Shown in pieces: positions 51,203 to 59,139 of a stretch of DNA of 64,000 bases; within the stretch, counting starts at the first letter, position 1, and each line of letters opens with the position of its first letter. The DNA comes from Streptomyces sp. KMM 9044. GTDB lineage: Bacteria; Actinomycetota; Actinomycetes; Streptomycetales; Streptomycetaceae. The DNA lies in the NCBI RefSeq assembly GCF_024701375.2, contig NZ_CP113910.1:186001-250000 (forward strand), read 5' to 3'. A program made the translations under genes and the position numbers. The notes under the pieces are model-generated. The model searched no databases. It had not been told where the DNA came from and saw nothing but the letters and a program-made list of their open reading frames with translations.

Positions 51203-51568
51203 ATGACAACCTCGGCAGAACCCCGCTTCGGTACCGACACACTGCGCCGAGGTCTCGAGGCCCCGACGTCCGCGCCCCTGATGGCGCTCTACGCGGACGG
51301 CGCCGAGCTGCGCGTCGTGGACCGCACCACCCAGCCCAGTCACCCCATGGTCCTGCACGGCCGGGACGAGATCGCCACCATGCTCGACGACGTCTACAGC
51401 CGTGACATGACACACCAGCTGGAGCGGTGCGTCGTCCAGGACGACCAGGCCGCCTTCAGCGAGACCTGCGTCTACCCGGACGGGGTGCGGGTGTACTCGG
51501 AGTCGATGGTCTCGCTGCGCGACGGCAGGATCACCGAGCAGACGATGATCCAGGCCTGGGACGAGTGA
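51203..51568 (+). CDS. SnoaL-like/NTF2-fold protein (121 aa)
   Basis: The sequence MTTSAEPRFGTDTLRRGLEA, LMALYADGAELRVVDRTTQP, VLHGRDEIATMLDDVYSRDM and VYSESMVSLRDGRITEQTMI has the cone-like NTF2/SnoaL pattern (helix, Y-x-x-D-A, G-R-x-x-I, DGRI). Such proteins are small isomerases, hydrolases or ligand binders. ATG 51203 has an ideal AAGGAGG. It appears to be a single-gene unit. Confidence 0.8.
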   Translation: MTTSAEPRFGTDTLRRGLEAPTSAPLMALYADGAELRVVDRTTQPSHPMVLHGRDEIATMLDDVYSRDMTHQLERCVVQDDQAAFSETCVYPDGVRVYSESMVSLRDGRITEQTMIQAWDE

Positions 51569-51689
51569 CCGGTCCGTTCCGTCCGGGCGCGACGTAAGGC
51601 GCGAGGAAGCACAGGACACGGTCGGGCACCCGCCCTCCGGTCGTGGAACGCGGGTGTCTGCGCCGCGGATGTCGGCCGTGAACGGCGGC

Positions 51690-52155
51690 GGCCGTGGCCC
51701 GGATCGGCGGCTTCCCCGGCTACCGTGTCACCTCGTCCGCGACGTCAGCCCGGTGTTCGCCGCGCCCCGGCGTTTCCCGGAGGACGTCGAGGTGCTCGTG
51801 GACCGGCCGCACCGGTATCCGCAGGGCGCGGAGACCGATGAGCGCACGGTGATCCGTGTCCTCACCCGCGGTCCGAAGTTCGATGTGCCGCTGCTCCAGG
51901 AGACGCCGCGCCGGCCCCCGCCCGCGTCGGCGCGACGGGCAACCGCCGCACCCGCACGGAGCGGAGGGACCGGCTGAGGCCGCCACGACCGGCGCGGCGC
52001 AGACCGTCCGGCGTGCCGAGGCCCCGCCGGACGAGCCCCTCGACCCGCTGCGCACCGCCGGTCCGCGGCCGCCGAGCGGGCCGCCGTAGCGCTCGCGGAC
52101 GCGGCCGTGACCGGCCTGCCGGTGGTGCGGCTCTGCAGGCGGCACCGGATCTGAC
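51690..52155 (+). pseudogene. XdhC-family (xanthine dehydrogenase maturation) gene fragment
   Basis: Reading across frames gives ARIGGFPGYRVT, PVFAAPRRFPEDVEVLVDRP, HRYP, ETDERTVIRVLTRGPKFDVP, then GATGNRRTRTERRDRLR. These blocks follow the XdhC Rossmann domain (GYxVTVxDxRPVFAT, P-H-x-Y, ETD-T-x-x-VLTHDPKFDVPLL, GAMGSRRT). At least three frameshifts and the absence of the N-terminal domain make it a remnant. No xanthine dehydrogenase gene is in the window. Confidence 0.65.
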
Positions 52156-52248
52156 ACCGGGATTGACAAATCCACACAAAAGGCGCGTGTGAACCGCGCC
52201 GGGCGGGGTAACCGGCCCCATGACACCTCCGATCGCGGAAGGAGGTCC

Positions 52249-52401
52249 GTGAAGAGCGCATCTGTTCATAGCGTCCGGGCCGCTTCCACCGACACGAAGC
52301 GGTCCGGCCCTCCACGTGTTGGCGCACCGGCCCTTCAAATGCCTGATCAACCATCAAGTGCCCCTCGCCGCAAGCGGATAACCCCTTCGCGCGAGAGCTG
52401 A
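52249..52401 (+). CDS. Possible small ORF (50 aa) upstream of the glycosyltransferase
   Basis: GTG 52249 follows the very strong GGAAGGAGGTCC. The frame reads VKSASVHSVRAASTDTKRSG and ends RKRITPSRES; it is basic and has unusual codon use for this genome (several A/T-ending codons). It ends about 120 bp before the glycosyltransferase start. It could be a leader or small protein; no family is known. Confidence 0.35.
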   Translation: MKSASVHSVRAASTDTKRSGPPRVGAPALQMPDQPSSAPRRKRITPSRES

Positions 52402-52522
52402 TCACGGCACGGTCTCGACGGCGTTTGGAAGGCGGGACCGGGGTGGCCGCGGGGTTACGATCGGGCAACGCGTACCAAGCCGCCCGTTCGACGGCAAGCG
52501 ACCCGAAGGGCCACAAATCCAG

Positions 52523-54460
52523 ATGCCGGTCAAGGTCAGCGTCATCGTCCCCGTGTACAACCCGGGGATCTACATCGAGGACTGCATCTCCTCGCTGCGA
52601 CGGCAGTCCCTGCCCCCCGAAGAGTACGAGGCGATCTTCGTCGACGACGGCTCCACCGACGGGACTCCCGCACTGCTCGGCCGGCTGGCCGCCGAGGACC
52701 CGCGGATGCGGGTGATCCACCAGGAGAACTCCGGCTGGTCGGGCAAACCGCGCAATGTCGGGATCGCCTCCGCCCGCGGCGAGTTCGTGATGTTCGTCGA
52801 CAACGACGACTACCTGGGCGACGAGGCCCTGGAGCGGATGTACGCGTACGGCGTGGCCAACGGCGCGGATGTCGTCGTCGGCAAGATGGCCGGCAAGAAC
52901 CGCGGTGTGCCGGTGGAGTTGTTCCGCCGCAACCATCCGCGGGCCACGGTGGAGAACGCACCACTGATCGACAGCCTCACCCCGCACAAGATGTTCCGCC
53001 GGGCGTTCCTCGACGAGATCGGGTTGCGTTTCCCGGAGGGGAGGCGGCGGCTGGAGGACCACGTCTTCGTCACCGAGGCGTATCTGCGGGCGGCCAACGT
53101 CTCCGTGCTCGGCGACTACGTCTGCTACTACCACGTCCGGCGTGACGACGCCTCCAACGCCGGTTTCCAGCGGTTCGATCCGGTGGGCTACTTCACCAAC
53201 CTCCGCGAGGCACTCGACGTGGTCGAGCGGTACACCGGGCCCGGCCCGGTGCGTGACCGGCTGTTCCGCCGGTGGCTGCGGGTGGAGATGGTGGAACGAC
53301 TGCGTGCCCGGCGGCTGCTGGGGCTCCCGGAGGACTACCGTCAGGAGCTGTTCGTCGAGATCCACAAGGTGGTCGTCGAGCGGTTCGGGCCCGCTGTCGC
53401 GGCCGGGCTGCAGCCGACGCAGCAGGTCGTCGCCTCGCTGACGGCGGCGGACCGGTACGACGACGTGGTGGCCTTCGCCGAGTGGGAGGCCGGCATCGCG
53501 GCGACGGCGACGCCGGCCGGCGTGGAGTGGGAGGGCGGTTCGCTGCGTCTCGGTTTCACCGCCGAATACGCCTCCGCGGGCACACCGATGACCTTCCCCG
53601 CCGGTGCCGTCCGTGCCCCGCTGGCCGACACGCCGAAGAACGTGGAGGAGGCGGTGGCGTGGGTCGGCGCCGAGACCGCGGCCCGCTTCACCGAGGCGAC
53701 CGTCGATCTGCTGCTGCGCGAGCGCTCCAGTTCCGCCCAGTACTTCCAGCCCGTGGAGTTCACCCGGGAGACGGTTGCGGTGGACGGCGGGGAGCAGGTG
53801 CGGCTGGTGCTGCGTGCGACGGCCTCGGTCGACCCCCGCGTGCTGCCGGGTGACGGGGTCTGGGACGCCGTCGTGCGGGTCAAGCTCGGCGGCTGGACCA
53901 AGGAGTGCCGTCTCGGCCCGGCCCCGCACGCCACCCGCCCGGAGCCGTACGCGGGCGTCGCCGCCGGCCGGGCGGTCCTGCCGTACTGGACGGAGCCGCA
54001 CGGCGACCTCTCCCTGGACGTCGCGGTGAGGGGCAGGCGACTCGGCCTCGGCCAGGTGCGGCGGCCGGACGTCACGGTCTCCGGGGCGCGGCTGCGCGCC
54101 CGGATTCCGCTGCACGCGGCGGACGGCACGCCGGTGCGGCTCCGGTTCTCCTCCGCGGGCCGGACCCTGTGCGCGCCGGGCACACTCACCGCCGAGCCCC
54201 GGCGGCCGGGGTCGCGGCTGGAGGCGACGCTGCCCTCGGGACTCCCCCGCGGTGTCTGGCGAGTGGCGCTCGGCCTGGATCCGGACGCCGCCGAACCGCT
54301 TTTCTCCGGGCTGCCGTTCGCGCTCCGCGCCGGCCGGGGCGGGGTACTGGTGGTGCGGGTTCCGCGCCCCGGTACCGGACAGAAACTACTGCGCAGGGCA
54401 CGGCGGATGCTCGGTGTCGCCCGTGCGAGGGTGGCGCCGCTGATCAAGGGAAGGCGGTGA
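52523..54460 (+). CDS. Family 2 glycosyltransferase with C-terminal beta-rich domains (645 aa)
   Basis: The GT-A domain (about 1-240) shows VSVIVPVYNPGIYIEDCISS, IFVDDGSTDGTPALL and the DxD region FVMFVDNDDYL, followed by DHVFVTEAYLR. Residues 330-645 form beta-rich modules similar in style to the C-terminal regions of wall-teichoic-acid glycosyltransferases such as TarS/TarQ, with no membrane segment. It likely transfers a sugar to a wall glycopolymer in the cytoplasm. rmlC starts 3 bp after its stop codon, so a dTDP-L-rhamnose donor is plausible. The start is ATG 52523 (AAGGG upstream). Confidence 0.85.
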   Translation: MPVKVSVIVPVYNPGIYIEDCISSLRRQSLPPEEYEAIFVDDGSTDGTPALLGRLAAEDPRMRVIHQENSGWSGKPRNVGIASARGEFVMFVDNDDYLGDEALERMYAYGVANGADVVVGKMAGKNRGVPVELFRRNHPRATVENAPLIDSLTPHKMFRRAFLDEIGLRFPEGRRRLEDHVFVTEAYLRAANVSVLGDYVCYYHVRRDDASNAGFQRFDPVGYFTNLREALDVVERYTGPGPVRDRLFRRWLRVEMVERLRARRLLGLPEDYRQELFVEIHKVVVERFGPAVAAGLQPTQQVVASLTAADRYDDVVAFAEWEAGIAATATPAGVEWEGGSLRLGFTAEYASAGTPMTFPAGAVRAPLADTPKNVEEAVAWVGAETAARFTEATVDLLLRERSSSAQYFQPVEFTRETVAVDGGEQVRLVLRATASVDPRVLPGDGVWDAVVRVKLGGWTKECRLGPAPHATRPEPYAGVAAGRAVLPYWTEPHGDLSLDVAVRGRRLGLGQVRRPDVTVSGARLRARIPLHAADGTPVRLRFSSAGRTLCAPGTLTAEPRRPGSRLEATLPSGLPRGVWRVALGLDPDAAEPLFSGLPFALRAGRGGVLVVRVPRPGTGQKLLRRARRMLGVARARVAPLIKGRR

Positions 54461-54463
54461 CCG

Positions 54464-55072
54464 GTGCGCGCACTGGACCTGGAGGGTGCCTGGGTGCTGG
54501 AGCCCAAGGTGTTTCCGGACGGCCGGGGCAGTTTCCACGAGTGGTTTCGTGGTGAGGAGTTCCGTGAGACCACGGGCTACGACCTGTCGCTCGCGCAGGC
54601 CAACTGCTCGGTGTCGCGCCGCGGGGTGCTGCGCGGGGTGCACTTCGCGGCCGTGCCGCCCGGCCAGGCCAAGTATGTGACCTGTGTGCACGGCGCGGTC
54701 CTCGACGTGGTGGTGGACCTGCGGATGGGGTCACCGGCGTACGGGAGCTGGGAGGCTGTCCGGCTGGACGACGACAGCCGGCACGCGGTGTTCCTCGCCG
54801 AGGGGCTGGGGCACGCCTTCATGGCGCTCACCGACGACGCGACGGTGGTGTACCTGTGCTCGACGAGCTACACGCCGGGCCGCGAGCACGGGGTGCACCC
54901 GCTCGACCCGGCCCTGGGCATCGGATGGCCGCAGGGCATCGACCCGGTGTTGTCGCCGAGGGACGGGCAGGCGCCGACGCTGGCCGAGGCGGAGCACCTC
55001 GGCCTGCTGCCGTCGTACGAGGCCTGCCGCGCACGCTCGAAGGAGTTGCGCGGCAGAGGGCTCAGCGGCTGA
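54464..55072 (+). CDS. rmlC: dTDP-4-dehydrorhamnose 3,5-epimerase
   Basis: This 202-residue cupin converts dTDP-4-keto-6-deoxyglucose to its L-lyxo isomer. Signature blocks are VFPDGRGSFHEWFRGEEFRE, LAQANCSVSRRGVLRGVHFA, KYVTCVHGAVLDVVVDLRMG and FLAEGLGHAFMALTDDATVV; His63 (RGVHF) and the downstream Tyr are the expected catalytic residues. It begins with GTG 3 bp after the glycosyltransferase stop. Its 3' end overlaps the convergent methyltransferase gene by 11 bp. Confidence 0.95.
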   Translation: MRALDLEGAWVLEPKVFPDGRGSFHEWFRGEEFRETTGYDLSLAQANCSVSRRGVLRGVHFAAVPPGQAKYVTCVHGAVLDVVVDLRMGSPAYGSWEAVRLDDDSRHAVFLAEGLGHAFMALTDDATVVYLCSTSYTPGREHGVHPLDPALGIGWPQGIDPVLSPRDGQAPTLAEAEHLGLLPSYEACRARSKELRGRGLSG

Positions 55073-55865
55073 CGCCGACCTGGTCGAGAGCGCGGCGCAG
55101 GGGCTCCCAGCCCAGGCGCCGCGGCAGGCCGCGGTTGCGGGCCTGGGTGAGCGGGCGCCAGAAGCCGGCCTCGGTCAGTGCCTCGGGCGGCACCGCGCCG
55201 GCCCGCTCCAGGATCGTCTCGGGCACCTTCTGCGGGTCGGGCACCTTGTACTCGGCCATGATCTCGTCGTACTTGTCGTGCAGCACGGTGTTGTCCGGGT
55301 CGGCGCCGAAGATCGCCAGCTGGCCGGTGGGCTGGGTGTCGACGAGAATCGTCACCAGGTCGGGGCGGTGGCGCGCCAGCACCTCGGTGATCTTGTAGAC
55401 GTCGCCGGTCCAGGCCGTGGTGTGGCGGTCCCGGGCCGCCTCGTCGACGCTGCGCGGCAGCATGTCGTCGAGGACGATCACGCTGGCCCAGTCGGAGTAC
55501 TTCTCGACGTTCATGAAGTCGCGCAGGGCGTACTCGAACAGGTGCATGCCGTCGATGAAGGACAGGTCGAGTGTGGTGCGCCGCCAGTGCCCGATGGGGC
55601 TGCGGCCTCGGCGGAGGTTGCGCAGCGGGTGCCGGCCGCCCTTGAGGTGGGCCAGCGGGTTGTCACGGGCGAAGAAGTCGTCGCTGGTGGCCTTGACCAG
55701 GTGGACGTCGCACTTCAGTTCCGAGACGACCTTGAAGGCGGGGTCGACCGCGATGCTGGGGACGCGTGACAGGCGCAGGCTGCGGCCGTCGTTGACGCCG
55801 ATCTCCAGGTAGTTGCGGTTGGCGCAGGTCTTGTGCAGTGCGCGCAGGAACTCATGGCGTTTCAC
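55062..55865 (-). CDS. Class I SAM-dependent methyltransferase (267 aa)
   Basis: Start MKRHEFLRALHKTCANRNYL leads to the SAM motif YLEIGVNDGRSL and then TTLDLSFIDGMHLFEYALRD and VIVLDDMLPR. This is the pattern of Methyltransf_24/cephalosporin hydroxylase-like methyltransferases found in glycan and secondary-metabolite clusters. Its ATG overlaps the rmlD stop by 4 nt (ATGA), so it belongs to the rmlABD operon and may methylate a sugar or polysaccharide. Confidence 0.85.
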   Translation of the reverse strand: MKRHEFLRALHKTCANRNYLEIGVNDGRSLRLSRVPSIAVDPAFKVVSELKCDVHLVKATSDDFFARDNPLAHLKGGRHPLRNLRRGRSPIGHWRRTTLDLSFIDGMHLFEYALRDFMNVEKYSDWASVIVLDDMLPRSVDEAARDRHTTAWTGDVYKITEVLARHRPDLVTILVDTQPTGQLAIFGADPDNTVLHDKYDEIMAEYKVPDPQKVPETILERAGAVPPEALTEAGFWRPLTQARNRGLPRRLGWEPLRRALDQVGVSR

Positions 55866-56740
55866 GAAGGGGGGCTCTCCTTGCGGATCCGGGGCAGTGC
55901 TTCGTACAGGGCGACGCGCCAGTCACGCGGTGTCGGCAGGCCGATCTCCTGCCAGCGGTCGTGCGCGAGGACGCTGTACGCGGGGCGCGGGGCGGGCCGG
56001 GGGAAGGCCGCCGAGGTGGTGGGCCGTACCCGGTCGGGGTCGGCGCCGATCAGCTGGAACACCTCCCGGGCCAGGTCGTACCAGGTGGCCTCGCCGGAGT
56101 TGGTGGCATGCAGGACGCCGCGCACGTCGTCGCCGAGACGGGGGCCGAGGTCGGCCATGCGTGCGGCGACGTCCACGCTCCAGGTGGGCTGCCCGCGCTG
56201 GTCGTCGACGACGTCGACGGTGGGGCGGTGGGCCTCGAGACCGATCATCGTCCGCACGAAGCTGATGCCGTGGACCCCGTACAGCCAGGCGGTGCGCACG
56301 ACGGCGCTCGCGCCGGGCAGTTCCTCCAGCACGGCCCGCTCTCCGGCCAGCTTGGAGCGGCCGTAGGCGGTGCGCGGGGCGGTCGGGTGGTCCTCGGGAT
56401 AGGGGGTGGCGCGGGCGTCGCCGGAGAAGACGTAGTCGGTGGAGACGTGGATCAGCCGGGCGCCGTGCGCGGCGCAGGCGCGGGCGAGCAGGCGGGGTCC
56501 GTCGCCGTTGATCCGGGTGGCCCGGTCCTCGTCGGTCTCGGCGTCGTCGACGGCGGTGTACGCGGCACAGTTGACCACGATGCCGGGGCCGTGCTCGGAC
56601 AGGGCGTGCTCGAGCGCCTCGGCCCGGGTGATGTCGAGGGCGGCCCGGTCGAGGCCGGTCACCTGTTCGCCGCGCCGGGCCAGTTCGTCGACGGTGTCCC
56701 GGCCGAGCATCCCGCCCGCGCCGGTGACCAGCCATCTCAT
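55862..56740 (-). CDS. rmlD: dTDP-4-dehydrorhamnose reductase
   Basis: The 292-residue SDR makes dTDP-L-rhamnose from the RmlC product using NADPH. It has WLVTGAGGMLGRDTVDELAR, VVNCAAYTAVDDAETDEDRA, LIHVSTDYVFSGD and the active-site TAYGRSKLAGERAVLEELPG (YxxxK). The start overlaps the rmlB stop (ATGA), and its stop overlaps the methyltransferase start, indicating a tightly coupled operon. Confidence 0.95.
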   Translation of the reverse strand: MRWLVTGAGGMLGRDTVDELARRGEQVTGLDRAALDITRAEALEHALSEHGPGIVVNCAAYTAVDDAETDEDRATRINGDGPRLLARACAAHGARLIHVSTDYVFSGDARATPYPEDHPTAPRTAYGRSKLAGERAVLEELPGASAVVRTAWLYGVHGISFVRTMIGLEAHRPTVDVVDDQRGQPTWSVDVAARMADLGPRLGDDVRGVLHATNSGEATWYDLAREVFQLIGADPDRVRPTTSAAFPRPAPRPAYSVLAHDRWQEIGLPTPRDWRVALYEALPRIRKESPPS

Positions 56741-57726
56741 GGCTTTCCTCCGGTGACGCGCTGCTTGAGCGGCTCCCACCAGGTGCGGTGGTCCCGGTAC
56801 CACGCGACGGTCTCGGCGAGGCCGGCGGTGAAGTCGTGGCGGGGGCGGTAGCCGAGTTCGTCTCGGGCCTTGGTCCAGTCGACGGAGTAGCGCAGGTCGT
56901 GGCCCTTGCGGTCCTCGACATGCTCGACCCGGTCCCAGCCGGCGCCGCACGCTTCGAGGAGGAGGCCGGTGAGGTCCTTGTTGGTGAGTTCGGTGCCGCC
57001 GCCGACGTTGTAGACCTCGCCGGCCCGGCCCCTGGTCCGCACGAGGTCGATGCCCGCACAGTGGTCGTCGACGTACAGCCAGTCGCGGACGTTGAGGCCG
57101 TCGCCGTAGAGCGGGACCTTCGCACCGTCGAGGAGGTTGGTGACGAAGAGCGGAATGACCTTCTCGGGGAACTGGTGCGGGCCGTAGTTGTTGGAGCAGC
57201 GGGTGACGCGGACGTCCAGGCCGTGGGTGCGGTGGTAGGCGAGGGCGAGCAGGTCGGAGGAGGCCTTGGAGGCGGAGTACGGGGAGCTGGGTTCGAGCGG
57301 GTACGTCTCGGTCGCCGAGCCCGACGCGATCGACCCGTACACCTCGTCGGTGGAGACGTGCACGAAGGTGTTCACGTCGTGGCGCAGGGCTGCGTCGAGG
57401 AGGATCTGGGTGCCGAGCGCATTGGTGAGGACGAAGTCGGAGGCGGTGAGGATGGAGCGGTCGACGTGCGACTCGGCGGCGAAGTGGACCACCTGGTCCG
57501 CCTCGGCGGTGAGTTTGCCGACGAGGTCGGCGTCGCGGATGTCTCCGCGAACGAACTCGAGTCGGGGGTTCTCGAGTGGGAGGTTGTCGAGGGTGCCGGC
57601 GTAGGTGAGCGCGTCCAGCACGGTGATCCTCGGTGCATCGGCGGCGTCGGGCGCATCGGCGGCGAGCAGCCCGCGGACGTAACGGGACCCGATGAAGCCG
57701 GCGGCTCCGGTGACGAGAAGGTTCAT
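56737..57726 (-). CDS. rmlB: dTDP-glucose 4,6-dehydratase
   Basis: This 329-residue extended SDR carries LLVTGAAGFIGSRYVRGLLA, VVHFAAESHVDRSI, HVSTDEVYGSI, the catalytic SPYSASKASSDLLALAYHRT and VTRCSNNYGPHQFPEKVIPL. It converts dTDP-glucose to the 4-keto-6-deoxy intermediate. The central acid pair Asp-Glu sits in STDEVYG. ATGA overlap with the upstream rmlA stop confirms operon order rmlA-rmlB-rmlD. Confidence 0.96.
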   Translation of the reverse strand: MNLLVTGAAGFIGSRYVRGLLAADAPDAADAPRITVLDALTYAGTLDNLPLENPRLEFVRGDIRDADLVGKLTAEADQVVHFAAESHVDRSILTASDFVLTNALGTQILLDAALRHDVNTFVHVSTDEVYGSIASGSATETYPLEPSSPYSASKASSDLLALAYHRTHGLDVRVTRCSNNYGPHQFPEKVIPLFVTNLLDGAKVPLYGDGLNVRDWLYVDDHCAGIDLVRTRGRAGEVYNVGGGTELTNKDLTGLLLEACGAGWDRVEHVEDRKGHDLRYSVDWTKARDELGYRPRHDFTAGLAETVAWYRDHRTWWEPLKQRVTGGKP

Positions 57727-58790
57727 GAGTGGATCTGTACCTTGCTGTGGTCTCCGAGGACGAATCGGTGGGCGCTGGGAACGCTGGGGGCCGGGGTCAC
57801 CTCGACATGGCGGCCGATCAGTGAGGACTCGATGCGGCGGACGCCGTCGATCGAGGAGTCCCGCAGCACGATGGAGAATTCGAGTTCGCTGTCGGTGATC
57901 CGGCAGTTCTCCGCGACGGAGGTGAAGGGACCGACGTAGGAGTCGCTGACGACCGTGCCTGAGGCGATGACAGCGGGGCCGACGACGCGCGAGTTGGTGA
58001 TCCGGGCCCCTTCCTCCACGACCACCCGGCCGATGGTCTCGGAGGCGTCGTCCACTTCGCCGTCGATCCGGCGCTCGACGCCTTCGAGGACGGACCGGTT
58101 GACCTCCAGCATGTCGACCACGTTGCCCGTGTCCTTCCAGTAGCCGTGGACGACCGTGCAGCGCACCTCGGCACGGGAGTCGATCAGGTGCTGGATGGCA
58201 TGGGTGATCTCGAGTTCGCCGCGCCAGGAGGGCTTGACCGCGCGCACCGCGTCGTGGATGGCGGGGGTGAACAGGTAGACGCCGACGAGAGCGAGGTCGC
58301 TCTTGGGACGTTCGGGTTTCTCCTCGAGGCCGATCACCTGTCCGTCCGCGTCGAGTTCGGCGACGCCGTAGGAGCGGGGGTCGGCGACCTGGGTGAGCAG
58401 GATCTGGGCGTCGGGCCGGTGCCGGCGGAACTCGTCGACGAGTCCGGTGATGCCGCCGACGATGAAGTTGTCGCCGAGGTACATCACGAAGTCGTCGTCG
58501 CCGAGCCAGTCGCGGGCGATCAGCACCGCGTGGGCCAGCCCCAGAGGGCGTTCCTGGGGGATGTAGGTGATGCGCAGGCCGAACTTCGATCCGTCGCCCA
58601 CCGCGTTCTCGATCTCCTCGGCCGTGTCGCCGACGATCATTCCGACGTCGGTGATGCCGGCGTCCGCGATCGATTCCAGCCCGTAGAAGAGCACGGGCTT
58701 GTTGGCCACGGGGACCAATTGCTTCGCCGAGGTGTGGGTGATCGGCCTCAGCCGGGTGCCGGCGCCGCCGGACAGCACGAGAGCCTTCAT
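57723..58790 (-). CDS. rmlA: Glucose-1-phosphate thymidylyltransferase (long form)
   Basis: This 355-residue nucleotidyltransferase begins MKALVLSGGAGTRLRPITHT (GGxGxRLxP) and includes LGDNFIVGGI, KPERPKSDLALVGVYLF and a C-terminal left-handed beta-helix of hexapeptide repeats (ITNSRVVGPAVIASGTVVSD). The long form resembles the StrD-type enzymes of actinomycetes. It makes dTDP-glucose, the first step to dTDP-rhamnose. ATG 58790 follows GGTGAGGCAG; the frame is open to 58877. The operon promoter should lie upstream of 58800. Confidence 0.95.
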   Translation of the reverse strand: MKALVLSGGAGTRLRPITHTSAKQLVPVANKPVLFYGLESIADAGITDVGMIVGDTAEEIENAVGDGSKFGLRITYIPQERPLGLAHAVLIARDWLGDDDFVMYLGDNFIVGGITGLVDEFRRHRPDAQILLTQVADPRSYGVAELDADGQVIGLEEKPERPKSDLALVGVYLFTPAIHDAVRAVKPSWRGELEITHAIQHLIDSRAEVRCTVVHGYWKDTGNVVDMLEVNRSVLEGVERRIDGEVDDASETIGRVVVEEGARITNSRVVGPAVIASGTVVSDSYVGPFTSVAENCRITDSELEFSIVLRDSSIDGVRRIESSLIGRHVEVTPAPSVPSAHRFVLGDHSKVQIHS

Positions 58791-58799
58791 CTGCCTCAC

Positions 58800-59035
58800 C
58801 ATAGTGGTGTGCGGCGTACGGAACATCACTTGTTTTAACGCTTCACGACCAAATTCCGACGAGCCCCCTCCCGTCACCGCGCTTCCGGCCGGTGACCGCC
58901 GATTCGCGCCACGCGGGAACGTCCGCCCGGGCTGTCGGGCGCATCGGCCCCCCGGCCCGGTGTGTCAACGCCCTTACGCGGACGAGGGGTTCTCGCGGTG
59001 CGGTTCGGGCAGGTCGGGTGCGGAGGCCTACCGGG
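58800..59035. other. Upstream region of the rml operon, no gene seen
   Basis: No coding frame is supported here. The stretch near 58820-58860 (GGAACATCACTTGTTTTAAC) is A/T-rich and is the likely rmlA promoter. Confidence 0.4.
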
Positions 59036-59073
59036 CCGGTGACGGCGACGCGGGACCGGGTCGCCGTCACCGG
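59036..59073 (-). terminator. 14-bp-stem hairpin after the SpoIIE-type gene
   Basis: CCGGTGACGGCGAC pairs with GTCGCCGTCACCGG across a 10-bp loop, about 67 bp past the minus-strand stop codon at 59140. Confidence 0.7.
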
Positions 59074-59139
59074 CCGCCCGTCACCCGAAGGGATGACACC
59101 GGTGCCGGGAGTGCTGTCGACGCCCGGGACCGTGCCTGC

